From the NCBI RefSeq assembly GCF_030697065.1, contig NZ_JAUYQU010000211.1, positions 1 through 38,716 on the forward strand: DNA of 38,716 nt, written 5' to 3'. The translations under genes and the position numbers were made by a program. Of the stretch, positions 9,112 to 17,973 are shown piece after piece. Within the stretch, counting starts at the first letter, position 1. Each line of letters opens with the position of its first letter. This DNA is from Bradyrhizobium sp. GTDB lineage: Bacteria > Pseudomonadota > Alphaproteobacteria > Rhizobiales > Xanthobacteraceae. The notes under the pieces are model-generated. The model saw only the letters and a list, made by a program, of their open reading frames with translations. It did not search any database and was not told the origin of the DNA.

Positions 9112-10635
9112 ATGGCATCGTTCTCATGCAGGTCCGTTCAAATGATCTCCCGTAGAGGCGTCTTGTTGGGAGCGACGGCAGGCGCCGCGCTTCTCATGGC
9201 ACCGCGGTCAGGCCTGGCCGCTGCCGGCCGCTTTGCCAACCCGCTCCGGATTCCGCCGCTGCTGGAGGGGGTGGCCGGAACCGACGGGAAGGTCTACGAG
9301 CTGAATGTGACGTCCGGGAAATCCGAGTTCCTGTCGGGAGTCTCGACCCCGACACTCGGAATCAACGGCCCCTATCTCGGCCCCACGATTCGCTGCCGCA
9401 CCAATGACCGTGTCACGATGCGGGTCCGGAACAGTCTGAGCGAACCGACCACATTGCACTGGCATGGGCTGCACCTGCCGGCGGCAAGCGACGGGGGTCC
9501 GCATCAGGTGGTTGAACCCGGCACGGTCTGGGAGACCTCGTTCGCCATCAAACAAGCGGCGTCGCTGTGCTGGTATCATTCGCACCTGATGGAGCAGACC
9601 GGCGAGCAGGTGCTGCGCGGCCTTGCCGGCCTGTTCCTGATCGAGGATGAGCAGGGCAAATCGCTTGGACTGCCTTCGGATTATGGCGTCGACGATATCC
9701 CGCTCGTGATCCAGGATCGGCGGTTTAGCGCCGACGGCAGCTTCGACTATGACCTGACGATGCACGACGTCATGATGGGCTACAAAGGCGACGTCGTGCT
9801 GGTGAACGGAACGGCCAGCCCGCACGTGGTTCTGCGCCGGCAACGCACCCGCCTGCGCGTCCTCAACGGCTCGAATTCCCGCATCTACACGCTCGGACGC
9901 GATGATGGCGCCGACCTCATCGTGATCGGCTCGGACGGAGGCTTGCTGGAGCAGCCGGAGCGACTGCGTCGGGTCCGGGTCGGGCCGGGCGAGCGGGTCG
10001 AGATCCTGCTGGACTTGCAGCGCGATCAATCTGTTCGATTGATGAGCTATCCCGATCGGGTCGCGACCGGCGGCATGGGCCGGGGCATGATGATGGGCGG
10101 CATGGCGGGCAACAGCGAGACGTTTCCGCTTATCGAACTGCGCGCGGAAAGACTGGAGACCGCGGATCTGCGGCTTCCCGAGCGGCTCATTCAGGTTCCG
10201 GGCTGGACTGCGGCCCAGGCGGCGCGCACCCGCACCTTCTTGCTGGACATGCCGATGATGGGCATGGGCGGGATGATGGGCGGCGCCGGAATGGGGGGCG
10301 CGATGGGGATCAATGGCCGCGCCATGGACATGGGCCGCATCGACGAGCGGGTTCCGCTGGGCAGCATTGAAATCTGGCGGATCAGGAACACGACGCCGCT
10401 GGCGCACCCGTTTCATATTCACGGCGTCCAGTTTCGCACCCTCGATCGCAACGGCCGGCCGCCGCTGCCGCACGAGCGGGGCCTCAAGGACACCGTGATG
10501 GTGGATCCCGATTCGACCGTCCGGGTCATCACCGAGTTCTCCGACTTCGCCGATCCCAAGCGTCCCTACATGTATCATTGCCACATCCTGGAGCATGAGG
10601 ATGCCGGGATGATGGGCCAGTTCGTGGTGGTGTGA
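9112..10635 (+). CDS. Tat-exported multicopper oxidase, CueO-like
   Basis: This 507-residue three-domain multicopper oxidase probably oxidises Cu(I) to less toxic Cu(II) in the periplasm. All four copper-binding motifs are present: HWHG (about 116-119), WYHSH (154-158), HPFHIHG, and HCHILEHEDAGM close to the C-terminus. A twin-arginine signal (SRRGVLLGATAGAALLMA) fits export of a folded protein. Two Met-rich stretches lie between domains 2 and 3 (GRGMMMGGMAG, and PMMGMGGMMGG with a following GM repeat), like the Met-rich insert of CueO that collects Cu(I). I chose the ATG at 9112 because GGAGG sits six bases upstream; the ATG at 9142, directly before the Arg pair, is a weaker alternative. The cupredoxin gene precedes it and a DsbA-fold gene follows 13 bp later. 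Confidence 0.92.
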   Translation: MASFSCRSVQMISRRGVLLGATAGAALLMAPRSGLAAAGRFANPLRIPPLLEGVAGTDGKVYELNVTSGKSEFLSGVSTPTLGINGPYLGPTIRCRTNDRVTMRVRNSLSEPTTLHWHGLHLPAASDGGPHQVVEPGTVWETSFAIKQAASLCWYHSHLMEQTGEQVLRGLAGLFLIEDEQGKSLGLPSDYGVDDIPLVIQDRRFSADGSFDYDLTMHDVMMGYKGDVVLVNGTASPHVVLRRQRTRLRVLNGSNSRIYTLGRDDGADLIVIGSDGGLLEQPERLRRVRVGPGERVEILLDLQRDQSVRLMSYPDRVATGGMGRGMMMGGMAGNSETFPLIELRAERLETADLRLPERLIQVPGWTAAQAARTRTFLLDMPMMGMGGMMGGAGMGGAMGINGRAMDMGRIDERVPLGSIEIWRIRNTTPLAHPFHIHGVQFRTLDRNGRPPLPHERGLKDTVMVDPDSTVRVITEFSDFADPKRPYMYHCHILEHEDAGMMGQFVVV

Positions 10636-10648
10636 GGAGCCGGTCCGA

Positions 10649-11335
10649 ATGAGCGTCGTCAAGGTTGCCTATTTCTCGGATGTATTATGTATCTGGGCCT
10701 ATATCGCGCAGGCGCGCATCGATGCGGTCAAGGAAAAATTCGGCGAGTCGGTCCGGCTGGACCAGCGGTTCTGTTCGGTCTTCGGCAATACGCCGCTCAA
10801 GATTCCCACGACATGGCGGGACAAGGGCGAGTATGCCGGGTTCAACGCCCATCTCCGCAACGTGGCGCTGCAGTTTCCGCATGTCGCGCTTCACCCGGAC
10901 ATCTGGCTGACCACGCGCCCGCCGACCTCGACCAGCGCGCATCTGTTCATGACGGCCGTCCAGCAATGGCAAAACGACCGGCAGAGTGAAGGTGGACCGG
11001 CGTCGCCGGTTTTCGACGAGGTGCTCTGGGCGTTTCGTTGCGCGTTCTTCCGGGATTGCCGCGATATCGCGCGCTGGGATGTTCAATGCGAATTGGCCGA
11101 GGCGTTGGGCGTCGATATCGCCGCGGTCGAACGACGCATCCATGATGGCACCGCCCATGCGGGACTGGCATCCGACTATCAGGACGCCGACAAGATGCGC
11201 ATCGAGGGCAGCCCGAGCTTCGTCCTGAACGAAGGGCGGCAGAAGCTCTACGGCAATGTCGGCTTCCGGATCATCGAAGCCAACATCCAGGAACTATTGC
11301 GGGCACCAGGCGGCGATCAGGCCAGTTGGTGCTGA
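10649..11335 (+). CDS. DsbA-fold thioredoxin-like protein (FrnE/HCCA isomerase type)
   Basis: This 228-residue protein belongs to the DsbA superfamily that includes FrnE-like oxidoreductases and 2-hydroxychromene-2-carboxylate isomerases. The N-terminal strand-loop VAYFSDVLCIWAY is the thioredoxin active-site region, a helical insertion follows, and GSPSFVLN near residue 190 supplies the cis-Pro loop. The active site reads Cys14-Ile-Trp-Ala17, so the second Cys of a CxxC is missing and disulfide oxidase activity of the normal kind is unlikely. There is no signal peptide, so it should be cytosolic. It lies 13 bp behind the multicopper oxidase and ends the metal cluster. A glutathione-linked or metal-stress role is possible but not shown by the sequence. 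Confidence 0.8.
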   Translation: MSVVKVAYFSDVLCIWAYIAQARIDAVKEKFGESVRLDQRFCSVFGNTPLKIPTTWRDKGEYAGFNAHLRNVALQFPHVALHPDIWLTTRPPTSTSAHLFMTAVQQWQNDRQSEGGPASPVFDEVLWAFRCAFFRDCRDIARWDVQCELAEALGVDIAAVERRIHDGTAHAGLASDYQDADKMRIEGSPSFVLNEGRQKLYGNVGFRIIEANIQELLRAPGGDQASWC

Positions 11336-11354
11336 ACGCCGGACAGAGTGCGTC

Positions 11355-12344
11355 CTACGCTACCAGCTCCATCATCCCCTGGCGCGGCCGGGCGCGGCGT
11401 TCCGGCACATATTCGACCACCATGTAGTGTTCCGCGACGGTGACGCGTTCGACCAGCACCGCATCGGCGGCAACCGGCGTCACCTCGGCGTTCGCAACCG
11501 GAAGCGGCGCTTCCTGGTCAGCCTCTTCAGGAACAAGCGGCGGCGATTCGATCTGTTCTGGAAAGATACCGAATTCGCCCGCTACCTCCGGGAGCGGCTT
11601 CTGCTTGTCGGCCCAGTGCAGGGCGGTGTAGTCGAAGCCCTGCACGATGGTGGGCTTGACGACTTCGAAATAGGGCGAGATGTCGAAGTCGCGCGGCATG
11701 TACAGCGACGAATCGCGGATGTGCAGGATCTCGCGCCGGGCCTGCCTCGAACCGGCGCGGGTGATCTTGGGCAGGATTGGATAGCGCACGGCGTCGAATG
11801 CCTGTGCGATCAGCGCCGAGCAGATGATCTTGGTGGGATCGCCGGAACCGAATGCGATCATGCGCCGCCGCCAGCGCTGCGGGACCGGCAGCGGGATCAG
11901 GAAGCGCATCAAGTCGAGGATATTCTTGGTGTCGTAGCCGAAGCCGATCCGGTTGATGGCGTAGCGGCACACCGTGGTGCGGTCTTCGTAACTGAGGCCG
12001 ACCGGGCGGCACAGCCGCGTGTGATAGGGGAAATATTTCGACAGCGGCGCCGAGGTCACGCCCTCGCCGATATTGGCCTCGATCAGGACATGCGGCTCGC
12101 CATCGTCTTCGGCCGCGCCGTGGATCGGGCCGACATAGAGCGCGGCGTGCGACCAGGTCGATTGCGTCAGGTATTTGATGATGCCGGAAACACGGTTGTT
12201 GCCCTCGACCAGCAGGACGTCGCCGGGCTGCATGATGCGGTTGAGATGTTCGGGATCGCTCGGCGTGAACGGTTCATAGCCCGGCACCTCCTTCTGAAGG
12301 TACCCCGCGATCCATTTGCCTACGGTATCGAGCACGACACCCAT
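11355..12344 (-). CDS. YiiX/YebB-like permuted papain-fold protein
   Basis: This 329-residue protein resembles the YiiX group of circularly permuted NlpC/P60 (papain-fold) enzymes, whose catalytic order is His, acidic residue, then Cys. The motifs are QPGDVLLVEG, then STWSHAALYVG (catalytic His), LIEANIGEGV (acidic residue) and IICSALIAQAF (catalytic Cys). A long C-terminal tail rich in Glu, Pro and Val (PPLVPEEADQEAPLPVANAE) has no recognisable domain. There is no signal peptide. The substrate is unknown; relatives are thought to cut peptide or lipid amide/ester bonds. I chose the ATG at 12344, with GGGGGG about seven bases upstream; the frame stays open to 12413. It converges with the metal cluster, leaving only 19 bp. 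Confidence 0.75.
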   Translation of the reverse strand: MGVVLDTVGKWIAGYLQKEVPGYEPFTPSDPEHLNRIMQPGDVLLVEGNNRVSGIIKYLTQSTWSHAALYVGPIHGAAEDDGEPHVLIEANIGEGVTSAPLSKYFPYHTRLCRPVGLSYEDRTTVCRYAINRIGFGYDTKNILDLMRFLIPLPVPQRWRRRMIAFGSGDPTKIICSALIAQAFDAVRYPILPKITRAGSRQARREILHIRDSSLYMPRDFDISPYFEVVKPTIVQGFDYTALHWADKQKPLPEVAGEFGIFPEQIESPPLVPEEADQEAPLPVANAEVTPVAADAVLVERVTVAEHYMVVEYVPERRARPRQGMMELVA

Positions 12345-12534
12345 GATAATTCCCCCCGACGGCCTTTCTGACCATTCTTTGTATGTCCCGATCATGGTCG
12401 CAAGCCGTTGCAATTTAGTTCATGAACGGGAACGGCGACTCATGATTGGTTCACCATGATGGTTGCCGCGCGGGCGCGGATGCGGCAAGTTCGCCGGATG
12501 TTCTCTCGTTTCTAAAAGTTCCGGAAACCATGAC

Positions 12535-13953
12535 ATGACAATGACGCGCCGGGACTTGCTGAAGGCCGCCGCAGCGCTTGCGGCGGCGCCGGCCCTCGGC
12601 GCCCGCGCAGGGGCTGCGCCGCTGCCGCGCGATGCCGACATCGTGGTGATCGGCGCCGGCGCGGCCGGCATATCCGCCGCACGGCGCGTCATGGCGGCGA
12701 ACCGCAGGGTCATTGTCGTGGAAGCCTCGAGCCAGATCGGCGGCCGCTGCCTCACCGATACCGCGACATTCGGCGTGCCGTTCGATCGCGGCGCGCGGTG
12801 GATGTACAATCCCGAAACCAATCCGATGGTCAAACTCGCGCGCGCCGCGGGGCTCGACCTCGCGACCGCGCCGATCGGCCAGAAAATCCGCGTCGGCCGC
12901 CGCAATGCACGGGCCGGAGAAACCGAGGAGTTCCTCGCGACCCTGGTGCGCGCCAATCGCGCCATCGACGAAGCTTCCCGCGGCAAGGCCGACGTCGCGT
13001 GCGCGTCCGTGATGCCGAAGGACCTCGGCAACTGGGCGGGGACGCTGGAGTTCGCGCTCGGCGCCGGTTTCACGGGCAAGGATCTGAAGGACGTCTCGGC
13101 GATCGACAAGGCGCGGGCGCAGGATCGCAATGCCGCGCTCGCCTGCCGGCAGGGCATGGGCGCGCTGATCGCCAGGCTCGGCGGGCAGGTCCCGCTGGCG
13201 CTGTCGACGCCGGCAAGCCGCGTCGCCTGGAGCAACCGCGATGTCACGGTGGAAACGCCCTCCGGCAAGATCGTCGCGCGCGCCGCCATCGTCACGGTGT
13301 CGAGCAACGTGCTGGCCGTCGGCGGCATCAGATTCACCCCCGACATTCCGAAGCGCCAGCTCGATGCCGCGGCAAGATTGAGTCTCGGAAGCCTCGATCG
13401 CATCGTGCTGCAGCTGCAGGGCAACCCGCTGGGGCTCGGCCGCGACGACGTCTTCATCGAGCAGAGCAATTCGACGCGGACGGCGTTGCTGTTCGCCAAC
13501 ATGGCGGGATCGTCGCTATGCGCGGTCGACATCGGCGGCGCCTTCGGCCGCGATCTCTCGGCGCAGGGCGAAGCAGCCATGGTGGCTTTCGCGACGGAGT
13601 GGCTGACCAAACTTTTCGGCAGCGAAGTCTCCGGCGCCGTGACCAAATCGAGCGCGACGCGCTGGAACGCCGCGCCCTTCACGCTGGGCGCTATGTCATC
13701 GGCAGCCCCGGGCGGGCAGGGATCGCGAAAGATACTCACCGAGCCGTTCGGCTGCATGTTCCTGGCGGGCGAGGCGACCCACGAAACCCTGTGGGGCACC
13801 GTCGACGGCGCTTGGGAAAGCGGCGAGCGCGCGGCGGAAGCGGCGCTGCGCCGGATCGGCGCGTTGAAGGATGAGCCGGCGCCGGTCCAGAAGCAGCGGC
13901 AGCAGCGGCGGCGCACGGCGCCTGCCCGATCGCCGGGAGCGCCGATCAATTGA
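12535..13953 (+). CDS. Tat-exported flavin amine oxidase
   Basis: This 472-residue FAD-dependent oxidoreductase is of the monoamine-oxidase family. A twin-arginine signal (TRRDLLKAAAALAAAPALGA) precedes the Rossmann FAD motif DIVVIGAGAAGISAARR. EASSQIGGRC and FDRGARWMY follow, the second and third FAD contacts typical of amine oxidases. The C-terminal FAD-binding segment is MFLAGEATHETLWGTVDGA, with the GE of the flavin contact. The C-terminus is basic and Gln-rich (KQRQQRRR). The substrate amine cannot be inferred. I chose the ATG at 12535, just before the Tat motif; an ATG two codons later is equally possible. Its stop overlaps the start of the following PP-loop gene, so the two are probably co-translated. 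Confidence 0.85.
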   Translation: MTMTRRDLLKAAAALAAAPALGARAGAAPLPRDADIVVIGAGAAGISAARRVMAANRRVIVVEASSQIGGRCLTDTATFGVPFDRGARWMYNPETNPMVKLARAAGLDLATAPIGQKIRVGRRNARAGETEEFLATLVRANRAIDEASRGKADVACASVMPKDLGNWAGTLEFALGAGFTGKDLKDVSAIDKARAQDRNAALACRQGMGALIARLGGQVPLALSTPASRVAWSNRDVTVETPSGKIVARAAIVTVSSNVLAVGGIRFTPDIPKRQLDAAARLSLGSLDRIVLQLQGNPLGLGRDDVFIEQSNSTRTALLFANMAGSSLCAVDIGGAFGRDLSAQGEAAMVAFATEWLTKLFGSEVSGAVTKSSATRWNAAPFTLGAMSSAAPGGQGSRKILTEPFGCMFLAGEATHETLWGTVDGAWESGERAAEAALRRIGALKDEPAPVQKQRQQRRRTAPARSPGAPIN

Positions 13954-14630
13954 AGCCATCGAGGCCGAAGGCGCTGATCTCGTGGTCGAGCGGCAAGGAC
14001 AGCGCATTCGCGCTGCATGAAATCAGGCGGTCGGGCGAATTCGACGTGGTCGGTGCATTGACGACAGTGACCGAGACCTTCGAGCGGGTGTCGATCCACG
14101 GCGTGCGGCAGGAAGTTCTGCATGCGCAGCTGGACGCCGCGGGTCTCCCGCCGCGCATCGTGCCGATCCCTTATCCTTGCCCGAACGAGATCTACGAAGC
14201 GCGGATGGGCGAGGCCGTGGCGCAAGCGGTGCGGGACGGCATCACCCACATCATCTTCGGCGATCTCCATCTCGCCGATATCAGAGCCTACCGCGAACAG
14301 AAGTTGGCGGGCAGCGGACTCGCGCCGGTGTTTCCACTGTGGCAGCGGCCGACGCTGCCGCTGGCGCATGCGATGATCGCAAGCGGGCTCGAGGCCCGTC
14401 TCGCCACCGTCGATCTGAAATACCTGCCGGCGGAATTCGCCGGGCGCAGATTCGATGCGTCGTTGCTGGCGGATTTGCCTGTTGGTGTCGACCCCTGCGG
14501 CGAGAACGGCGAGTTTCACACCTGCGTGGTGGCAGGACCGTTTTTTTCGAAGCGACTTTCGGTCGTGACGGGCGAGCGCGTGGAGCGCGATGGCTATGTG
14601 TATTGCGATCTGGTGCTGCACGAACCGTAA
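13950..14630 (+). CDS. PP-loop ATPase, diphthine-ammonia ligase family
   Basis: This 226-residue protein belongs to the family of Dph6/MJ0570-like adenine-nucleotide alpha hydrolases. ALISWSSGKDSAFAL at the N-terminus is the ATP pyrophosphatase loop (SGGKDS type). IFGDLHLADIRAYRE and PCGENGEFHT are the conserved second and third motifs. In archaea and eukaryotes relatives amidate diphthine on elongation factor 2. Bacteria have no diphthamide, so the bacterial substrate is unknown. The start is TTG at 13950, inside a TTGA overlap with the stop of the amine oxidase gene; no in-frame ATG lies before the PP-loop. The coupling suggests joint expression with the oxidase. Confidence 0.82.
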   Translation: MKPSRPKALISWSSGKDSAFALHEIRRSGEFDVVGALTTVTETFERVSIHGVRQEVLHAQLDAAGLPPRIVPIPYPCPNEIYEARMGEAVAQAVRDGITHIIFGDLHLADIRAYREQKLAGSGLAPVFPLWQRPTLPLAHAMIASGLEARLATVDLKYLPAEFAGRRFDASLLADLPVGVDPCGENGEFHTCVVAGPFFSKRLSVVTGERVERDGYVYCDLVLHEP

Positions 14631-14633
14631 GAG

Positions 14634-14730
14634 AATCGTAGGGTGGGCAAAGCGTAGCGTGCCCACCAATCTCAGGCACGCGAGAAGATGGTGGGCACGG
14701 CGCAAGAGCGCCTTTGCCCACCCTACGATT
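14634..14730. repeat. Palindromic intergenic repeat (GGGTGGGCAAA family)
   Basis: Outer arms of 18 bp are perfectly inverted: 14634-14651 (AATCGTAGGGTGGGCAAA) and 14713-14730. Inside them is a second perfect 10-bp pair, GTGCCCACCA (14659-14668) with TGGTGGGCAC (14689-14698). The whole 97 bp can fold as a long cruciform or RNA hairpin. It fills the gap between two convergent genes, so it may also end transcription from both sides. Elements of this sequence type are common in Bradyrhizobium-like genomes, from memory. Confidence 0.85.
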
Positions 14731-14737
14731 TATGTAC

Positions 14738-15508
14738 TCACCGCAACACCCCGTCCAGCGCCGGCAGGCCGATGACGACCGCGGCCGCAATCAGGGCGTA
14801 GCAGATGGTGCGGAACAGGGTCTCGCTGGCGCGGCCGAACAGCTGGGCGCCGATCAGCACGCCGATGGCGTAGACCGGGCCGACCAGCAGCGAGAACCGG
14901 ATGGCGTCCGGCGTGATCAGCCCGGTCAGCGAATAGCTTACCGCCGAGAAGAAATCCGAGGCCGCGAAGAACAGCAGGATGTTGGCGCGCGCGATCACCG
15001 AGGCCACCGGGCGTCCGAGCCAGTAGCCGACGATGGGCGGGCCGCCGGTTTGCGCGAGTCCGCTCAGGAACCCCGACAAACCGCCGATGCCGACCGAAAT
15101 CGCCGCATGGTCCCTGCCGCGATAGCGCCAGCCGGACAGCAGGAGAAGCAGCAGCGCGAATACGAAGCCGGAGATGATCCAGCGCGTCGTCACCGGGTCG
15201 AGCCGGCTCAGGAAGTAAGTCCCGATCGGCACGCCGATCAGGGCGCCGAGCACCATGACGGAGGTGGCCTTGCGGTCGGCCTGCTTCCACGCATTCGGGA
15301 CCAGCGGCAGGGCCGCGATGAAATCGATGATGAGCAGAACGGCCGCGACCAGTTGCGGCGCCGCCATGCTGCTCGCCAGCGGCATGAAGATCAGCGCGGA
15401 GCCGAAGCCGGAAAATCCGCGCGCGGTGCCTGACACCAAGGCGATCACGCAGATGGCGATCGCCGCGTTGACGCCGACGTCGGCCGGGATGAGGCCGGCG
15501 AGATTCAT
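14738..15508 (-). CDS. TauE/SafE-family sulfite or organic-anion exporter
   Basis: This 256-residue integral membrane protein has about eight hydrophobic helices and no soluble domain. It contains the TSUP-family signature near the N-terminus (SGTARGFSGFGSALIFMP), and a pseudo-repeat of it in the second half (GGLSGFLSGLAQTGGPPIVG), as expected for this internally duplicated family. Members move sulfite, sulfoacetate or other sulfur-containing or carboxylate anions across the inner membrane; the substrate here cannot be told. The ATG at 15508 gives the normal family length. The gene converges with the PP-loop ATPase gene and reads away from pheT with 56 bp between, so it may be transcribed from the pheT side or from its own promoter. 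Confidence 0.85.
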   Translation of the reverse strand: MNLAGLIPADVGVNAAIAICVIALVSGTARGFSGFGSALIFMPLASSMAAPQLVAAVLLIIDFIAALPLVPNAWKQADRKATSVMVLGALIGVPIGTYFLSRLDPVTTRWIISGFVFALLLLLLSGWRYRGRDHAAISVGIGGLSGFLSGLAQTGGPPIVGYWLGRPVASVIARANILLFFAASDFFSAVSYSLTGLITPDAIRFSLLVGPVYAIGVLIGAQLFGRASETLFRTICYALIAAAVVIGLPALDGVLR

Positions 15509-15564
15509 GCTCTATCCAAGCCCGAACATGGTGTGATCGGAACACCGCTCCACACCTTTCGGCA

Positions 15565-17973
15565 TCATGCCCGCAGGAGGCCGCCGGTCTTCTTCGTCAC
15601 CTCGGCCACGATCTTCGCGGCGACGGCCTCGATCTCCTGATCGGTCAAGGTCTTTTCGCGCGGCTGGATCGTCACCGCGATCGCGATCGATTTCTTGCCG
15701 TCGTCGATGCCCTTGCCCTCGTAGACGTCGAACACGGCAACGTCCGTGATCAGCTTCCTGTCGACACCTTGCGCCGCGCGCACGATGTCGCCCGATCTGA
15801 CCGCGCGGTCGACGATGAAGGCAAAGTCGCGCGACACCGGCTGGAACGCCGAGAGTTCGATCACCGCCTTGGCGCGGGTCGGCTTCGCCTTGGCGGCGGG
15901 GACGCGGTCGAGAATAACCTCGAAGGCGATCATCGGCCCGTCGGCGCCGAGTTGCTCCAGCACGCGCGGATGCAGCTCGCCGAAATGGCCCAGCACGTTT
16001 TGCGGGCCGATCTGGATGGTGCCGGAACGCCCCGGATGCAGCCAGCCGGCGCCGCCGGGCACAACCTGCAGCGCCTGCATCGGCGCGCCGGCAGCGGCCA
16101 GCACCGCGAACGCATCGGCCTTGGCGTCGAGCGCATCCGTCGTCGCCGAGCCGGACCAGTGCCGTCCGATGCCTTTCGACGACGCAAAGCCGTGGCGAAC
16201 GCCGGACGCGGCGACCAGTTGGTCTTCGGGTTTGTCGCCCTTGAACACCTGGCCGACCTCGAACAGCGCCACATCCGCAAGGCCGTGGTTGGCATTGGCC
16301 TGCACGGCCGCGATCAGGCCCGGCAGCAGGCTCGGCCGCATGTCGGACAGGTCGGACGCGATCGGGTTGGCGAGCGCGAGTTCGGGCTGGCCGCCGCCGA
16401 ACAATTCGGCCGAGGGCTTGGCGATGAACGACCATGTCACCGCCTCGACCATGCCGCGCGCGGCCAGCGCGCGCTTGGCGCGGCGGGTGCGCAGCTGGAT
16501 CGGGCTCAGGATCGGCTTGCGCGGCGCATCGCCACGATCGAACGGCGTCATCGGCACCTGGTCGACGCCGACGATGCGCACGATTTCCTCGACGAGGTCG
16601 GCCTTGCCGTGCACGTCGGAGCGCCACGACGGCACCGCGATCTTCACCACGGAGCCGCTGCCGGCCATCATGAATCCGAGATGGCCGAGAATGCGCCTGA
16701 CTTCTCCGAGCGGCACCTCGATCCCCGCCAGCCGCTTGATCTCGCCGAGCGGAAAATCGATGATCTTGTCTTCGCCGTGAGTCTTGCCGACCACGACGTT
16801 TTCCGACGGCGTGCCGCCGCACAGCTCCATTACCAGCCGAGTCGCCATCTCCAGCCCCGGCACCATGAAGGCCGGATCGACGCCGCGCTCGAAGCGATAG
16901 CGCGCGTCGGAATTGATGCCGAGCTTGCGGCCGCTCTGCGCGATGTTGATCTCGTTCCACAGCGCCGATTCGATCAGCACGTCGGTGGTGTTCTCGTCGC
17001 AGCCGGAGGCCTCGCCGCCCATGATGCCGGCCAGCGATTCGACGCCCTGGTCGTCGGCGATGACACAGATGCCGCTTTCGAGCCCGTAGACGCGGCCGTC
17101 CAGCGCCAGCACCGTCTCGCCGTCGCGGGCGCGGCGCACCACGAGATTGCCCTTTACCTTCGCCGCATCGAACACATGCAGGGGACGGGCGCGGTCGTAG
17201 GTCATGAAGTTGGTGATGTCGACCAGCGCATTGATCGGCCGCAGCCCGATCGAGGTCAGGCGCCGCTGCAGCCATTCCGGCGACGGGCCGTTCTTGACGC
17301 CGCGCACCAGCCGCAGGGCGAAGCCCGGACACAGCGTGGCGTCCTCGACCGTCACCTTTACCGGGCAGGGGAACTCGCCCTTGACCGGCTTGATGCCGGG
17401 ATCCCTGAACTTGCCCATGTCGGCGGCGGAGAGATCGCGGGCGATGCCGTGCACGCCGGTGCAGTCCTGCCGGTTGGGCGTCAGGTTGATTTCCAGCACG
17501 GGGTCGCCGATCCCGGCCCATTGCACGTATGGTGCGCCGACCGGCGCATCGGCCGGCAACTCCATGATGCCGTCATGGTCTTCGGAGATCTGCAACTCGG
17601 CGGCCGAGCACAGCATGCCGCGGCTTTCGACGCCGCGGATGGTGCCGACCCCGAGCGTGATGTTCTTGCCGGGAATGAAGGTGCCGGGCGGAGAGAACAC
17701 GCTGACCAGGCCGGCGCGCGCATTCGGCGCGCCGCACACCACTTGCACAGGTGCTGCGCCATCGCCGGTGTCGACCATGCAGACGCGCAGGCGATCGGCG
17801 TTCGGATGCTGTTCGGCGGAAATCACCCGCGCGATCGTGAACGGGGCCAGCGCCCTGGCCTTGTCATCGATACTCTCGACCTCGAGCCCGATCATGGTGA
17901 GCTTGTCGGCGAGCTTGTCCAGCGGCTCGTCGGTGTCGAGATGTTCCTTCAGCCAGGACAGGGAGAATTTCAT
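15565..17973 (-). CDS. pheT: Phenylalanyl-tRNA synthetase beta subunit
   Basis: This 802-residue beta subunit of the alpha2-beta2 enzyme charges tRNA-Phe. Domains in order are the N-terminal [14 protein letters not shown], a tRNA-binding OB domain (about 40-155), B3/B4 with the editing site (SRYL-equivalent replaced by RYRFERGVD region), B5 ([20 protein letters not shown]), the catalytic-like core and the C-terminal ferredoxin-like anticodon-binding domain ([18 protein letters not shown]). Length is standard. The start at 17973 overlaps the stop of the DUF559 gene (ATGA), so pheT translation may depend on ribosomes finishing that gene. Homologs normally follow pheS directly; here pheS ends 695 bp upstream. 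An in-frame extension upstream to 18042 only runs through the intergenic repeat. Confidence 0.97.
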   Translation of the reverse strand: MKFSLSWLKEHLDTDEPLDKLADKLTMIGLEVESIDDKARALAPFTIARVISAEQHPNADRLRVCMVDTGDGAAPVQVVCGAPNARAGLVSVFSPPGTFIPGKNITLGVGTIRGVESRGMLCSAAELQISEDHDGIMELPADAPVGAPYVQWAGIGDPVLEINLTPNRQDCTGVHGIARDLSAADMGKFRDPGIKPVKGEFPCPVKVTVEDATLCPGFALRLVRGVKNGPSPEWLQRRLTSIGLRPINALVDITNFMTYDRARPLHVFDAAKVKGNLVVRRARDGETVLALDGRVYGLESGICVIADDQGVESLAGIMGGEASGCDENTTDVLIESALWNEINIAQSGRKLGINSDARYRFERGVDPAFMVPGLEMATRLVMELCGGTPSENVVVGKTHGEDKIIDFPLGEIKRLAGIEVPLGEVRRILGHLGFMMAGSGSVVKIAVPSWRSDVHGKADLVEEIVRIVGVDQVPMTPFDRGDAPRKPILSPIQLRTRRAKRALAARGMVEAVTWSFIAKPSAELFGGGQPELALANPIASDLSDMRPSLLPGLIAAVQANANHGLADVALFEVGQVFKGDKPEDQLVAASGVRHGFASSKGIGRHWSGSATTDALDAKADAFAVLAAAGAPMQALQVVPGGAGWLHPGRSGTIQIGPQNVLGHFGELHPRVLEQLGADGPMIAFEVILDRVPAAKAKPTRAKAVIELSAFQPVSRDFAFIVDRAVRSGDIVRAAQGVDRKLITDVAVFDVYEGKGIDDGKKSIAIAVTIQPREKTLTDQEIEAVAAKIVAEVTKKTGGLLRA

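Noticed and set aside
8100..11335. The copper cluster as a recently transferred element
   Set aside because: No transposase, integrase, attachment repeats or tRNA boundary are visible, and base composition matches the surroundings.
12420..14705. Long minus-strand open frame opposite the amine oxidase and PP-loop genes
   Set aside because: It spans two well-supported plus-strand genes and a palindromic repeat, with no recognisable domain.
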